A stretch of 64,000 nt of DNA from Sporosarcina sp. FSL K6-2383. Its GTDB lineage: Bacteria; Bacillota; Bacilli; Bacillales_A; Planococcaceae. The notes under the pieces are model-generated. The model made no database searches and was not told the DNA's origin. It worked only from the letters and a program-made list of their open reading frames with translations. Position numbers and translations under genes: made by a program. The DNA is taken from assembly GCF_038618305.1 (NCBI RefSeq), contig NZ_CP152017.1, positions 2,891,501 through 2,955,500 on the forward strand, in the 5' to 3' direction. Shown in pieces: positions 8,037 through 16,109 of the stretch. The first letter of the stretch is position 1. Each line of letters begins with the position of its first letter.

Positions 8037-9326
8037 TCACCTCGGTTTTAGTACAGATACCGACCCACCTTTCAGGTCTGACACCTCGTAACCGTCCAAC
8101 CCATACCAAATGGCGCTGAACGTATGAGGGTCCGTCTTAAATTCATCTGGTATGATATTTCCGTTCTTATCTTCCTTGTATGTTAAGTATTTCAGTTCCC
8201 TTATGACATCTGGACAATCAGATGAGCAAATGATTTTTTTGAATCGCTTGACCTTCTTCGTGTTGGCCAGTCGAGAACCACCGAACTTTACAGCACCTTT
8301 CATGCGAAATCCTTCTTGCTTAAAGTACTGGATAGTTTTCGGCTCGGCACTATCAGCGATAATTAGTTCTCTGGATTTCTTAAACTCATCTAATTCAACG
8401 ACTGTACGGTCATCTGTCATATGATTCTTGTAATACTGCCAGTAGATGTACAAGTATTTCTTCTTGTGATCCACAACCATACGAATTACAGCGTTGTATG
8501 AATCCTCAAATCCAAAGTCCATACCAACCCGCTCGATAGGATCCCGTAGCCTTCTAATCGCTTCCATAACTTCTTCGTGTGGCCGTTCCGAAAACTGCGG
8601 TAATACACGTTTACCGTTAACACCAAAACGACCTTCCCGAGCGATACGGTGAAGGTCTGGATCATAATCTTTCATTTCATCCAATTGCTCGATGTAGCTT
8701 TCAGGCAAAAATAAATTATCATCAGCTGTTGAGTGGTGGTAGTAGGTATCGCCAACTACAACAGTACGCTCTTTGTACAAATCTTGGTCATCCAGAACAA
8801 TACGCTTGTTTCTCTCGTCCTTAAAGAAGTGCAGGAACGTCCAGTTGTCTTCACCAATTGGGTTTGTGGAAAGAATCATATGCAGTTTTAAAGAAGGATG
8901 TCGTAAACGTCCTAGCAGCTCTTTAAAGCCTGCGTACTTGATTTCGGAGCATTCTTCCAGCCAGATAAGCGATACGTTATTTATTGACTTCAACTTTGCG
9001 GGTTTATCCATTCCCTTGAATATGATCTTGCTGCCATTCGGGAATTTGACTTGCATTGGTGATGACCCGCATCGTATTTTATGACTCAACCCTAAGTCAT
9101 TGATGATTTCTTCTAATAAAGAGAACGTCGAATCCCTGTGAGTGTCATAGACTTCGCGGACAACTAGTGCCGTTCTTTTCTCGCTTAACAACTTTAGGAT
9201 AAGTTTAAATGCCACATGGTAACTCTTAGATGAGCCATAGCCCCCAACCAGAAACTGAAACTTTTGATTCCAGTCAAACAAAAAATCCTCGAAATGAGGA
9301 TTAACCTCTTTCTGTATCGCAACCAT
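8037..9326 (-). CDS. Terminase large subunit (PBSX XtmB-like)
   Basis: 429 residues. Walker A-like [10 protein letters not shown] near residues 27-36, Walker B with catalytic acid IWLEECSE near 115, and the nuclease-domain acidic motif [11 protein letters not shown] near 247. The product is the ATP-driven packaging motor and headful/cos nuclease. PBSX-type terminases carry out headful packaging; the mode here is not visible. Stop and start codons of the small subunit overlap. Confidence 0.92.
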   Translation of the reverse strand: MVAIQKEVNPHFEDFLFDWNQKFQFLVGGYGSSKSYHVAFKLILKLLSEKRTALVVREVYDTHRDSTFSLLEEIINDLGLSHKIRCGSSPMQVKFPNGSKIIFKGMDKPAKLKSINNVSLIWLEECSEIKYAGFKELLGRLRHPSLKLHMILSTNPIGEDNWTFLHFFKDERNKRIVLDDQDLYKERTVVVGDTYYHHSTADDNLFLPESYIEQLDEMKDYDPDLHRIAREGRFGVNGKRVLPQFSERPHEEVMEAIRRLRDPIERVGMDFGFEDSYNAVIRMVVDHKKKYLYIYWQYYKNHMTDDRTVVELDEFKKSRELIIADSAEPKTIQYFKQEGFRMKGAVKFGGSRLANTKKVKRFKKIICSSDCPDVIRELKYLTYKEDKNGNIIPDEFKTDPHTFSAIWYGLDGYEVSDLKGGSVSVLKPR

Positions 9327-10141
9327 CAGCGACCACCCTTTCGGCTAATCACTATTTCGATTGGGGCCTCGTCGTTGTCGCCGGATAGTTTCTCAATCTC
9401 TGCTTTCGATTTGTTGATATTTACCTGCATACCCTCGAGCTTCAAACGACGCTCATCGTCATCATAAGCCATTTCAAGGAACTGCTTAATAGATGTTCGC
9501 AACTCAGATATAGCTCTCGATTGAGCGTTAAGGAATGACGCCTGTCTATCCCAAGCAAATTGAATCTCGTATTCTTGTTCAATCGGAAGTTGAATATCTT
9601 TTCCATCTGAAGAAACCACGTTCTCAACTTTCAACTTCTTAAGTTCTTTGACTGTTTCATGCTTATCTTCAACGAACATGATTTGTTGCGCTCGTATGAT
9701 TGCCGCGTATTGAATCATAACTTGGTCCCATATCAAATCAGCTGGGTTGTCCTTATCCATCATCCCCATAATCGCTAGTGTTTCTTTCGGGATGTATCGA
9801 CTGAACAACCCATGCTTTAATGCGGCAGTGTTCCGTTCGGTGAATTGGTTCTTTGGATTCGGGTTACCACTTCGGTTGCTCCGCTCTTTACCTTCATCAG
9901 TATATGAAGCTTTCTTTCTTGCTTCCTCATTAGCGGTCTTGTCACCGGTTGCATCCTTCTTGTTTTCAGGGGTTGCATCCTTGGGTATGGTTGCATCCTT
10001 TTTAGTTGCACCCCTCGACCATCCTTCACGACTCTTCCTACTCTTCAACGTACCAAGTTTCACATCATGCTTTTCTGCTAATGCAGCAAGCGTTATGTTA
10101 GTTGCTTCCCATTCTCGTTTAATATCATCCCAATTAGGCAC
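9326..10141 (-). CDS. Terminase small subunit (PBSX XtmA-like)
   Basis: 271 residues. An N-terminal helix-turn-helix ([21 protein letters not shown]) binds the packaging site; the [19 protein letters not shown] box is the shared XtmA signature. Between them, residues about 45-70 repeat the KKDAT/PKDAT motif, encoded by repeated GGTTGCATCC units, a small tandem expansion. A C-terminal helical part makes the oligomer that recruits the large subunit. Confidence 0.88.
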   Translation of the reverse strand: MPNWDDIKREWEATNITLAALAEKHDVKLGTLKSRKSREGWSRGATKKDATIPKDATPENKKDATGDKTANEEARKKASYTDEGKERSNRSGNPNPKNQFTERNTAALKHGLFSRYIPKETLAIMGMMDKDNPADLIWDQVMIQYAAIIRAQQIMFVEDKHETVKELKKLKVENVVSSDGKDIQLPIEQEYEIQFAWDRQASFLNAQSRAISELRTSIKQFLEMAYDDDERRLKLEGMQVNINKSKAEIEKLSGDNDEAPIEIVISRKGGR

Positions 10142-10180
10142 ATCACATCACCGCCACCTCCGAATTTACCGTTTATCTTT

Positions 10181-10471
10181 CTATCCAAAATACAACTTGT
10201 TACGCTTCAACACTTGATATAACACTATTCCAACACGGTTGATTACATCTTCGTCTTGTTCATCAAACCCAGCTTCGTTGTAACACGCGTGTAATAACTC
10301 GTGGATAAACGTTTGCTCTTTCTTTGCTTTAGTTAAACTACTCAATAACTGAATTTCTGATGACGCATAATTACAGGAACCTGCGTAACTAGTACTGCCA
10401 TCAATAATAACTGTATCGACTTCCTCGACTGTATATTCGATTCCTGCAACGTCCACTTTATTCGGTATCAA
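10181..10471 (-). CDS. Putative small zinc metallopeptidase (HExxH)
   Basis: 96 residues with QTFIHELLHACYNEAG, an HExxH zinc-binding motif followed by an acidic residue, as in small phage zincins and ImmA-like proteins. N-terminal beta segments (AGIEYTVEEVDTVI) resemble the same family. Sits between the late gene start and the terminase, a common place for this phage gene. Substrate unknown; it could process a repressor or head protein, which is only inference. Confidence 0.65.
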   Translation of the reverse strand: MIPNKVDVAGIEYTVEEVDTVIIDGSTSYAGSCNYASSEIQLLSSLTKAKKEQTFIHELLHACYNEAGFDEQDEDVINRVGIVLYQVLKRNKLYFG

Positions 10472-10518
10472 TGTATCACCCCTTTTATGCTAATCGCTTA
10501 GTTTGTTTTTAGGCATAG

Positions 10519-10545
10519 AAAAAGCACCCGAAAGGATGCCATTAA
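10519..10545 (-). terminator. Terminator after the DUF4145 gene
   Basis: Minus strand GGCATCC-TTTC-GGGTGCTTTTTC. It follows the stop codon of the DUF4145 gene within a few bases and isolates it from the packaging genes. Confidence 0.65.
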
Positions 10546-10550
10546 AAACT

Positions 10551-11144
10551 TTATTCTGTCCTATATTTATTCATTTTCCCCGGCATTTCGTAAACAAAGA
10601 GAAGTAGCATTTCTGTGAACCCTAGCAATTCAATAGCATCTTCTTCTTCAATGCTAGGAATTTCATGAGTTGCTTCGTTCCCTTTCTTTCTAATATGATC
10701 TACCCATTCTCTACTATCGGGTGGGATAAAATTATTTTTTTCTAAAAAAGTGACGTAAAACGCAAAAGTTTGACCAGGCTCCGCTCCCTTTGTAACTGAT
10801 ATATTCATTAATAGTTTACGACAAGATAAAACAGATGAAGTATATGCATTCACTTTAATACAATTCCTAGCCTCGGCATACAACTCTTCTATACCTTCCG
10901 GCAAATGAGCAACTTCATTACCAATCATTGGACCAGGAACTTGTTCATTGGTGTAGTTATTTAAATAAGTTGGTCTGTTACAAGAAGGGCAAATATAAAT
11001 TCCCATAGTCACCCCTGAAATACCCGTACCATCTAATATATAATATCGTGAAGGTCCAGCGTTTTTTCCACAATATCCGCAATTATATGATAAACCAAGC
11101 TCTCCATACGCCGTGTTGTGCCACTTACCAATCATTTTATACAT
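10551..11144 (-). CDS. DUF4145 domain protein with zinc ribbon
   Basis: 197 residues from ATG at 11144, eight bases after GGGAGGAGG; a TTG at 11177 lies upstream of that site. N-terminus has two CxxC pairs (NCGYCGKN, ICPSCNRP), a zinc ribbon; the C-terminus (residues 90-190) is the helical DUF4145 domain with YTSSVLSCRKLLMNI and the RKKGNEATHE motif. DUF4145 occurs in many defence and restriction-linked proteins. It has its own terminators on both sides, which suggests a moron (accessory cargo) placed between early and late genes. Confidence 0.78.
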   Translation of the reverse strand: MYKMIGKWHNTAYGELGLSYNCGYCGKNAGPSRYYILDGTGISGVTMGIYICPSCNRPTYLNNYTNEQVPGPMIGNEVAHLPEGIEELYAEARNCIKVNAYTSSVLSCRKLLMNISVTKGAEPGQTFAFYVTFLEKNNFIPPDSREWVDHIRKKGNEATHEIPSIEEEDAIELLGFTEMLLLFVYEMPGKMNKYRTE

Positions 11145-11177
11145 TACGCATTCCTCCTCCCTGACATCATTCGCCAA

Positions 11178-11499
11178 GAAAGGTGTAAATCCTTTATATT
11201 TTCAAAACTACACACCATATCAAGTCCTGCCGTCAGCTTTTATGACCGTATGATGCATAGTTTTCAAAATACAAAAAAGCACCCAACAAGCTTTCCGCGG
11301 CTCACCAGATGCTTTTCTTCTCGTCAAGAACATGCGCACTCGCCATATATTACGCTAAATCTTAACTGTGACTTAGCCGCCAGTGCCTACACGTCCTATG
11401 CGGGGTTTTATTATTTTATGGGATGCACGAACGCACCCCTCCTTTAATGGTTCCCCTCACCCTTGTGACTTTGCACATCATCCGCATATCATCCGTACA
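11178..11499 (-). other. Intergenic early/late boundary with terminator and possible late promoter
   Basis: No coding region is supported here. Positions 11274-11312 hold a minus-strand hairpin (AAAGCATC pairing with GGGTGCTTT, then T6) that should end early transcription after the sigma-like gene. Nearer the DUF4145 gene, TTGATA and AATATA are 17 bases apart on the minus strand (about 11195-11223), a possible promoter. Two TTTTCAAAA words in similar context at 11200 and 11260 may be a regulator site. Promoter calls are by eye. Confidence 0.45.
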
Positions 11500-12006
11500 T
11501 CACGATGCATTAATTCTGCTATTAATCTTCTTTCTAGCCCGATTGATAGACTGCTGCACCATACTCTTACTAACGCCTAATTCATCAGCAATCTTTGACC
11601 AACTCATACCCTGCGCCATGTGCAATATATAACATTGACGTTCTCGCAAAGAAAATGAAGCAAGGATGTCAGCTAGTATAATCTTCTCTTCCTTCGTCAT
11701 AAACAGATGCTTTTTATTGATATCATTCTCTTCCCTCAACTGCATTTCAATATCCGGAATCAAATCAATATTCTCATACGACCGACGTTGATAAACCGCT
11801 TTTTCGTCCACCCCTCGATACGTCCCCGGCTGTCGTCCGGTTGTCATCCATTCAAGCGAAAAGGACATGCTCTCAATCATGCTGTTGATGTGCTTTAAAT
11901 CCTCCATGGCGATCGGGTTGTCCCTGTCGATTTGATCCGCACGCTTTTTTAGGTCCTGCCTACCGTCCGTATACTCCTGAATCAACTCATCCGCCCAACT
12001 CAACAT
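11500..12006 (-). CDS. Sigma-like late gene activator (Xpf-like)
   Basis: 168 residues. C-terminal 60 residues form a sigma-70 region 4 helix-turn-helix (SLRERQCYILHMAQGMSWSK then IADELGVSKSMVQQSINRAR). Same size and position as PBSX Xpf, the positive control factor that switches on the late operon. GGGGGAG precedes the ATG. It ends the early operon and lies just upstream of the late genes, so it most likely activates them. Confidence 0.82.
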   Translation of the reverse strand: MLSWADELIQEYTDGRQDLKKRADQIDRDNPIAMEDLKHINSMIESMSFSLEWMTTGRQPGTYRGVDEKAVYQRRSYENIDLIPDIEMQLREENDINKKHLFMTKEEKIILADILASFSLRERQCYILHMAQGMSWSKIADELGVSKSMVQQSINRARKKINSRINAS

Positions 12007-12017
12007 GCAAGCTCCCC

Positions 12018-12206
12018 CTATCGTTGTTTAACTCGCCCTTTAACTCTCCTGTGCGTCGCCCTGTTTGTACCCATCAATTCCCGCCACTCTCTATCTGACA
12101 GCCGTTCTTTCGACTTAATGCTTGTCCTAGCATTCTGTCGGTCTATCTCGCCTGTACGAGCATCAGAGAGTCCTTTTTCAATCAACTCCGTTTGCAATGA
12201 TCGCAT
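12018..12206 (-). CDS. Small basic hypothetical phage protein
   Basis: 62 residues, very rich in Arg and Lys with a helical profile. SD GAGGGA lies directly before the ATG. It is compactly spaced with both neighbours in the early operon. A nucleic acid-binding role is possible from charge alone; no family recognised. Confidence 0.5.
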   Translation of the reverse strand: MRSLQTELIEKGLSDARTGEIDRQNARTSIKSKERLSDREWRELMGTNRATHRRVKGRVKQR

Positions 12207-12210
12207 TCCC

Positions 12211-12552
12211 TCACCCCATCACCGTTTTTAAATATCTAAAACCCTGAAATCCCTTTATTTCTGTATTGAATTGTTCCATTCGTAAATCATTCATAATCAG
12301 TTGGCATTTGCCGCTCCACTGTCTTCCTGTCGTTTCACAAGTCATTTGGCTATCCATTTTTATTTCTAAGAGCCTCATGGACCGTTCTATCCGATTGTTT
12401 TTCACGAAATAAACCCTATCGCCGACTTGAAGTTGTTTCGGAATGACTGGAAGCGTCCAGAACATCACTACATCGTCGCTTGATAAGTAATCAACCAATT
12501 CATTGTCGTCATTTTCGTACTCGCTTTTTGGTATAGTTACAACGATATCCAT
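12211..12552 (-). CDS. Hypothetical phage protein
   Basis: 113 residues from ATG at 12552 behind GGGAGTGAGG; the longer reading frame upstream is hydrophobic nonsense overlapping a terminator. Beta-rich with a PKQLQVGDRVYFVKNNRIER segment that resembles small SH3-like or ASCH-like barrels. No family recognised. Downstream of a strong terminator, so it may start a new transcript. Confidence 0.58.
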   Translation of the reverse strand: MDIVVTIPKSEYENDDNELVDYLSSDDVVMFWTLPVIPKQLQVGDRVYFVKNNRIERSMRLLEIKMDSQMTCETTGRQWSGKCQLIMNDLRMEQFNTEIKGFQGFRYLKTVMG

Positions 12553-12574
12553 TGCCTCACTCCCTATTTCTGAA

Positions 12575-12632
12575 ATAAAAAAGAGGACAACAAATGACAC
12601 AGCGCAATGCTGTAATCAATCGTTGTCCTCTG
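12575..12632 (-). terminator. Strong terminator after the two-TM protein gene
   Basis: AGAGGACAAC (12622-12631 complement) pairs perfectly with GTTGTCCTCT, with an inner ACAGC/GCTGT stem, followed on the minus strand by TTTTTTA. Ten base pairs plus the inner hairpin. Confidence 0.8.
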
Positions 12633-12647
12633 GTTGGCCAGGGGGAC

Positions 12648-13301
12648 TTATTCTTTTATTCTTAATTCCCTTTTCGCTTCACTTAACTTCTTGTTAATCT
12701 CATCGCTTGATTGCTGTAAGATTATCCGATTTGCTTGAAGTGAACTTATTACGCTATTCTCATCTTCTTCGTTTTCAATACCATTTAAATCTTCACTTAG
12801 TATAGTTCCCATTTCATTTAGAATGAGTTTCATTGTCGCAAATCTAACAAAAACATCATCTATAATAACGTCGTCATCAATAGACTCAATACTCTTAATA
12901 ATTTCTACTGTACTGTCTCTTAATATTTTATTGTTAATATAGTTATTACTTTTCACTAGTTTTTCGATTTTTTCAGAAGTTATCTTATCTAAGTACCACT
13001 CTAGTTCGATACTAAAAAGATTGATATACTTGTGATACTTTCGATATTCATCTTGCCTCCGTACTTTTTTCTGATTATTAAATTGAATAAATAAAACTAT
13101 TAACGCTATAGAACTTGAAAACAAGGCCCCTAAAAATGACCCTAAAAATGAGGGATCAAATACAATTTGCGAAACCTTGTCAGAGAAAATAGACGTAAAG
13201 TTAATCCCTGATACGAGTAACAACGAAATGCATGATAAAGTGATCAATAAAAGGCTTGCTATCAAGACATTCTTAACCATATGTTCAACGTCGTCCCTCA
13301 A
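12648..13301 (-). CDS. Two-TM membrane protein with coiled coil, phage-borne
   Basis: 217 residues. Hydrophobic helices at about 10-32 and 48-72 are followed by a cytoplasmic, charged, largely helical domain with a late coiled coil. Markedly more AT-rich in codon use than neighbouring replication genes. ATGA overlap with the XtrA-like gene. The layout (two TM plus cytoplasmic helices) recalls phage-encoded exclusion or host-defence proteins, but no family is recognised. Treated as a probable moron. Confidence 0.65.
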   Translation of the reverse strand: MRDDVEHMVKNVLIASLLLITLSCISLLLVSGINFTSIFSDKVSQIVFDPSFLGSFLGALFSSSIALIVLFIQFNNQKKVRRQDEYRKYHKYINLFSIELEWYLDKITSEKIEKLVKSNNYINNKILRDSTVEIIKSIESIDDDVIIDDVFVRFATMKLILNEMGTILSEDLNGIENEEDENSVISSLQANRIILQQSSDEINKKLSEAKRELRIKE

Positions 13302-13495
13302 AACTCTTCCCCTTCTTCCCTCCGCATCCGCTTAATCTTCCCCTGATGCGTCACAATCCGATATTCCCCGTGCTCCGGCAACTCTCTCACTTTCGCAACC
13401 CCGTCCGAAATCACCACAACACAGTTCATTGGTAGTTCCATTATACCAATTCCCAACAATATTGCATCTTGATTAAAAGTAATGTCTTTATTCAC
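13298..13495 (-). CDS. XtrA/YqaO-like small phage protein
   Basis: 65 residues ending in IVTHQGKIKRMRREEGEEF, which matches the conserved THQGK...EEGE(E/M)F end I recall for XtrA (PBSX) and YqaO (skin). N-terminal beta strands VVVISDGVAKVRELPEHG. In PBSX xtrA lies just upstream of xpf, the same neighbourhood as here. Biochemical role unknown. Confidence 0.68.
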   Translation of the reverse strand: MNKDITFNQDAILLGIGIMELPMNCVVVISDGVAKVRELPEHGEYRIVTHQGKIKRMRREEGEEF

Positions 13496-13511
13496 CAGGA
13501 CCCCTCCTATG

Positions 13512-13520
13512 TGGTATACT
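13512..13520 (+). promoter_or_regulatory. Extended -10 promoter for the plus-strand membrane gene
   Basis: TGGTATACT, an extended -10 (TG-N-TATACT), with no good -35. Transcription would begin near 13527, just before a hairpin and the small gene at 13582. Confidence 0.55.
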
Positions 13521-13531
13521 TTGCTTGTCTA

Positions 13532-13556
13532 GGGCAGGAGGAATCCTGTCTTTTTA
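13532..13556 (+). terminator. Leader hairpin with U-tract (possible attenuator)
   Basis: CAGGA-GGAA-TCCTG followed by TCTTTTTATTT. It lies inside the predicted leader, between the promoter and the ribosome-binding site of the downstream gene, so it could attenuate it. Confidence 0.5.
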
Positions 13557-13581
13557 TTTGTCTAAAAAGGTGGTATATCTA

Positions 13582-13800
13582 TTGAACTTATTTGAAGGTG
13601 TTGAATTTAACTCGATGCAATTCGTAGGTCCGATAATCGTATTAGCTATCACAATGTTTGCCGTCGTTTTTATATATAAAATACTATTTAGTTGGCTACC
13701 TACCAAACTGTTTAATTTTCTTATTGGCCCAGTAGCTCTATTCGGTGCTTATATATGGGCGATTCCAATGAATCTAGGATTTCACGAGCTTTTCAAATGA
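13582..13800 (+). CDS. Small two-TM membrane protein on opposite strand
   Basis: 72 residues from TTG at 13582 behind AAGGTGG. Two hydrophobic helices, about residues 11-30 and 38-60 (GPIIVLAITMFAVVFIY; LIGPVALFGAYIWAIP). It faces against the early operon and has its own promoter, leader hairpin and terminator, the layout of a moron expressed from the lysogen. A role in membrane-level exclusion or as a small toxin/holin-like protein is possible but unproven; no family recognised. Confidence 0.6.
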   Translation: MNLFEGVEFNSMQFVGPIIVLAITMFAVVFIYKILFSWLPTKLFNFLIGPVALFGAYIWAIPMNLGFHELFK

Positions 13801-13803
13801 TGT

Positions 13804-13829
13804 AAGGCGTCTTGATTGATGCCTTTTTT
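13804..13829 (+). terminator. Terminator of the plus-strand membrane gene
   Basis: AGGCGTC-TTGATT-GATGCCTTTTTT, six to seven pairs with one G-T, then T6. It overlaps the 3' end of the convergent minus-strand zinc-ribbon gene. Confidence 0.7.
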
Positions 13830-13956
13830 ATTCCTCTTCATCCTTCACTAACATTTTTGCCGCTTCCCATTCCGCACCGCATCCAACACATACAAGATCG
13901 CCACCATTATTCACTGGATAAAACCCTGTGTCGCAATATCTACATTCCCAATGCAT
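13828..13956 (-). CDS. 42-residue zinc-ribbon protein
   Basis: MHWECRYCDTGF near the N-terminus and CVGCGAEW in the middle give two CxxC pairs, a complete zinc ribbon. SD AAAGGGGTG precedes the ATG at 13956. Acidic C-terminus (KDEEE). Too short for usual ORF cut-offs. Role unknown, probably nucleic acid or protein binding. Confidence 0.62.
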   Translation of the reverse strand: MHWECRYCDTGFYPVNNGGDLVCVGCGAEWEAAKMLVKDEEE

Positions 13957-13977
13957 ACTTTCACCCCTTTTTATAAT

Positions 13978-14214
13978 TCAGAAGTACCCCATATCTTTAT
14001 AGCGTGCATAAATCCCTATCACAGTCTCACATTCTTCGATAGCTTCCACCTGATGCTTGTCCATGGTTATTCTGATGCGACTTTCATCGTCTGGACCGTA
14101 ATTGCGAGACCCTGTAAATTTCACTGAACCGTCCTTTTCCATCCAAGTCATATCCAATTTCAGATTTCCTTCAACCTGCATGAATGACCTTACTAAATCA
14201 ATCTTCACTTTCAC
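13978..14214 (-). CDS. Hypothetical early phage protein
   Basis: 78 residues, mainly beta strands, with GPDDESRIRITMDKHQVEAI at the centre and an ending YARYKDMGYF. Start overlaps the upstream gene by 4 bases (ATGA), so it is translationally coupled. No family recognised. Confidence 0.55.
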   Translation of the reverse strand: MKVKIDLVRSFMQVEGNLKLDMTWMEKDGSVKFTGSRNYGPDDESRIRITMDKHQVEAIEECETVIGIYARYKDMGYF

Positions 14215-14435
14215 ACCCCCAATCCCATCCGTCGTTGCTTGATGTAATCTTCTTCTGCCTGATCCACCACTAGTAAAGTGATACTACGCTGATTCGTTTT
14301 GAGCGCTTTAGCAATCGCGTTAATTGGTTCGCCTGTATTCCACATATCGCGAAACCTCATTAACTCCCATTCTTTCCACACCCATTTGACTTCGACATTT
14401 TCAAATAACACGTGTTTATTTTCTTGGGCAATCAT
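14211..14435 (-). CDS. Small HTH-like early phage protein
   Basis: 74 residues. The middle (MWNTGEPINAIAKALKTNQR) has the spacing of a helix-turn-helix in which a transposase-like second helix follows INAIAKALK. Coupled by ATGA overlaps on both sides. May be a small DNA-binding regulator; no specific family. Confidence 0.55.
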   Translation of the reverse strand: MIAQENKHVLFENVEVKWVWKEWELMRFRDMWNTGEPINAIAKALKTNQRSITLLVVDQAEEDYIKQRRMGLGV

Positions 14436-14689
14436 TTCAAGCTATCCAAAATCCGACGTATATCCCGTGTCTTTTCCTCCGCTGGACGTTCAGTGTTCAT
14501 CGCAATAGTAATATCGACAACACACTTCTTAAACATCTGCATGTTTTTAAATGCTAAATTATAGTGTGCTTGCATAGCGTTTTCTTGGATGACGAGTTCG
14601 TTGTAACTCTCGACCAACCGCGCATTTCTCGCTTGCAACCTCTTAACCTCATCAAACAAATCAACGTTTATCTGCTCTTGACTTAACAT
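14432..14689 (-). CDS. Coiled-coil early phage protein
   Basis: 85 residues from ATG at 14689 behind AAAGGGG; the upstream start at 14722 lies before that site. Heptad pattern in LFDEVKRLQARNARLVESYN suggests a coiled coil for most of its length. The ATG shares a base with the stop of the zinc-finger gene upstream. Function unknown. Confidence 0.58.
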   Translation of the reverse strand: MLSQEQINVDLFDEVKRLQARNARLVESYNELVIQENAMQAHYNLAFKNMQMFKKCVVDITIAMNTERPAEEKTRDIRRILDSLK

Positions 14690-14850
14690 TATTTCATCCC
14701 CTTTCCGAAACAATAGCCGCATGTCATTTGAGTCTTACCTTCCTTGTAAATTGGTAACTCAATACCAAACAAGCGTGTAACTTTTCCTGTGTCTACTTCA
14801 CTATTAACAAACAGCATCCCTTTCCCGTTGCAACGTTTGCATTTCTTCAA
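14689..14850 (-). CDS. 53-residue DnaJ-type zinc-finger protein
   Basis: TTG start at 14850, eight bases after GGGAG. Contains CKRCNGKGM and CGYCFGKGM, two CxxCxGxG repeats as in the DnaJ Cys-rich domain, joined by about 30 residues. Such mini-proteins occur in Bacillus phages with unknown role. Stop TAA overlaps the next ATG. Confidence 0.62.
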   Translation of the reverse strand: MKKCKRCNGKGMLFVNSEVDTGKVTRLFGIELPIYKEGKTQMTCGYCFGKGMK

Positions 14851-14895
14851 GGCACTCACTCCCTTATTTCTCCACTATTTTCGGAACTCTTATCA

Positions 14896-14904
14896 TGCGA
14901 TAAT
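14896..14904 (+). promoter_or_regulatory. Extended -10 promoter for the plus-strand 72-residue gene
   Basis: TGCGATAAT fits TG-N-(T/G)ATAAT; the -35 region (TTTTCG) is poor. It lies 25 bases upstream of the ATG at 14929. Confidence 0.5.
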
Positions 14905-14928
14905 AAACAATTGAAAGGATGTTTCCGT

Positions 14929-15147
14929 ATGAAAAACGAATTCATAATATACCCAAAAACCAAAATTGAAACGACTGACCCGAAAGTGGTAATCCTTGAA
15001 GCTCCACGTAAAGTTAAAATGAAAGCTTACATAACTGGTTACACGGAGGATTACGGTGAATTACCATCCATTGAACAAGTTCGTTCAATCTTTCGTGTAT
15101 CCGAACAAGATGCTGAAATAGCTTTGGTAGTTTATAAGCCCGATTAA
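14929..15147 (+). CDS. Opposite-strand small phage gene, possible HTH
   Basis: 72 residues from ATG at 14929, nine bases after GAAAGGA. The C-terminal half (LPSIEQVRSIFRVSEQDAEI) has the look of a helix-turn-helix; the N-terminal half is beta. It has its own promoter and an overlapping terminator, against the direction of the early operon. Probably expressed independently of the lytic cascade. Family not recognised. Confidence 0.6.
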   Translation: MKNEFIIYPKTKIETTDPKVVILEAPRKVKMKAYITGYTEDYGELPSIEQVRSIFRVSEQDAEIALVVYKPD

Positions 15148-15158
15148 CGGGCTTTTTT
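15136..15158 (+). terminator. Terminator of the plus-strand 72-residue gene
   Basis: AAGCCCG-ATTAA-CGGGCTT followed by T4, a seven-pair stem that begins inside the last codons of the gene (stop at 15145-15147). Confidence 0.85.
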
Positions 15159-15200
15159 ACGCTTAATCAGTCGCAATCATCCAAAGTTCGACTGTTTGAC

Positions 15201-15410
15201 CTAACTTCGCTTTTGGTATCGATTCAATTTTCTAATTAACCATTCCAGAAATCTATCAATTTTAAGTGATTTAGCAAACGCATCCAACAGCTCATTCCAT
15301 GCCTTTTCAAGATCGTCGAATGCAATTTCTTCTCTCGACGGCTTTGTAAGTAACAGAAGAATAATCACTCCAACAATCGTAATTACCGTTGCTAACAATA
15401 GATTTAACAA
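15201..15410 (-). CDS. Single-TM small phage protein
   Basis: 69 residues from TTG behind GGGAG. One N-terminal hydrophobic helix (LLLATVITIVGVIILLLL) followed by a charged amphipathic cytoplasmic part ending KLNRYQKRS. Looks like a membrane-anchored small protein; function unknown. Confidence 0.55.
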   Translation of the reverse strand: MLNLLLATVITIVGVIILLLLTKPSREEIAFDDLEKAWNELLDAFAKSLKIDRFLEWLIRKLNRYQKRS

Positions 15411-15449
15411 TCAAATCTCCCTTCCTACGCTTAATGGTCGTACTGTTCG

Positions 15450-15668
15450 TTAGATGAATTCTCTGTGCGTACTGTATTCGTTGGTTGTGTGACTCCAATT
15501 ACACTTTTCACAAATTAAATGCCCATTGTCGTAAAGTTCCACACGAACCCTTCCGCATTTAACACATTCATCACTGACGTATTTAATCGGTTTCGGTAAA
15601 GATTCTAAACGTTTCAATTCTTCTTGTTGTTGTTCAGACAACAAATCCCCTAAAGATTTTTCAAACAT
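15450..15668 (-). CDS. Zinc-ribbon phage protein
   Basis: 72 residues. An N-terminal helix (LGDLLSEQQQEELKRLESL) is followed by a zinc ribbon with CVKCGRVRVELYDNGHLICE and a final CxxC pair. In the early operon. Role unknown. Confidence 0.62.
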   Translation of the reverse strand: MFEKSLGDLLSEQQQEELKRLESLPKPIKYVSDECVKCGRVRVELYDNGHLICEKCNWSHTTNEYSTHREFI

Positions 15669-15709
15669 ATCGAAACAGCCCCTTTACTACACATTATCGA
15701 ACTGTGGAG

Positions 15710-15817
15710 CTAATCATCATGCTCGGCTTCACATATTGCGCTACAGTAAAACTCATCATTTACTGCACATGATTCTTCGGCATTGAAATGCTCCAAGCAA
15801 TTAATACAAACCCTCAA
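15710..15817 (-). CDS. 35-residue Cys-rich microprotein
   Basis: TTG start at 15817 behind AAGAGGTGG. The product MRVCINCLEHF...FYCSAICEAEHDD has CxxC plus C..C, as in small treble-clef or zinc-ribbon proteins of Bacillus phages. No other function visible. Confidence 0.52.
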   Translation of the reverse strand: MRVCINCLEHFNAEESCAVNDEFYCSAICEAEHDD

Positions 15818-15894
15818 TATATCCACCTCTTTTGAGTCATTTAATGAATCTTGATTTAATCAACTAAATGATCGGTAAGTATCTTTGCAATGTT

Positions 15895-16065
15895 TCATTC
15901 CAATGACTCAACTTTGTTTAATTGCAAATAAGACATCGGACCGTTATGCATCGCCCTAGCAAAAGCAACATCAGCTACGGAGTACGGAACTTGTGCAGCA
16001 ATTTCTTCATCCGACACTCCTTTCTCGATCTGTTCTTTTATGAATTGTTTAAAATACCATTCCAT
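15895..16065 (-). CDS. Small early phage protein, HTH-like
   Basis: 56 residues from ATG at 16065; AAGGAG is 11 bases upstream. Composition IEKGVSDEEIAAQVPYSVAD is compatible with a short helix-turn-helix. No family assigned. Confidence 0.5.
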   Translation of the reverse strand: MEWYFKQFIKEQIEKGVSDEEIAAQVPYSVADVAFARAMHNGPMSYLQLNKVESLE

Positions 16066-16109
16066 TATTTTAATCACTCCTTGTTACGCATTTTGGTCGT
16101 TATGTGTCA

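Noticed and set aside
11383..11632. Plus-strand open frames of 65-69 codons
   Set aside because: Overlap the sigma-like gene on the other strand and a terminator; composition is Pro/His-rich noise.
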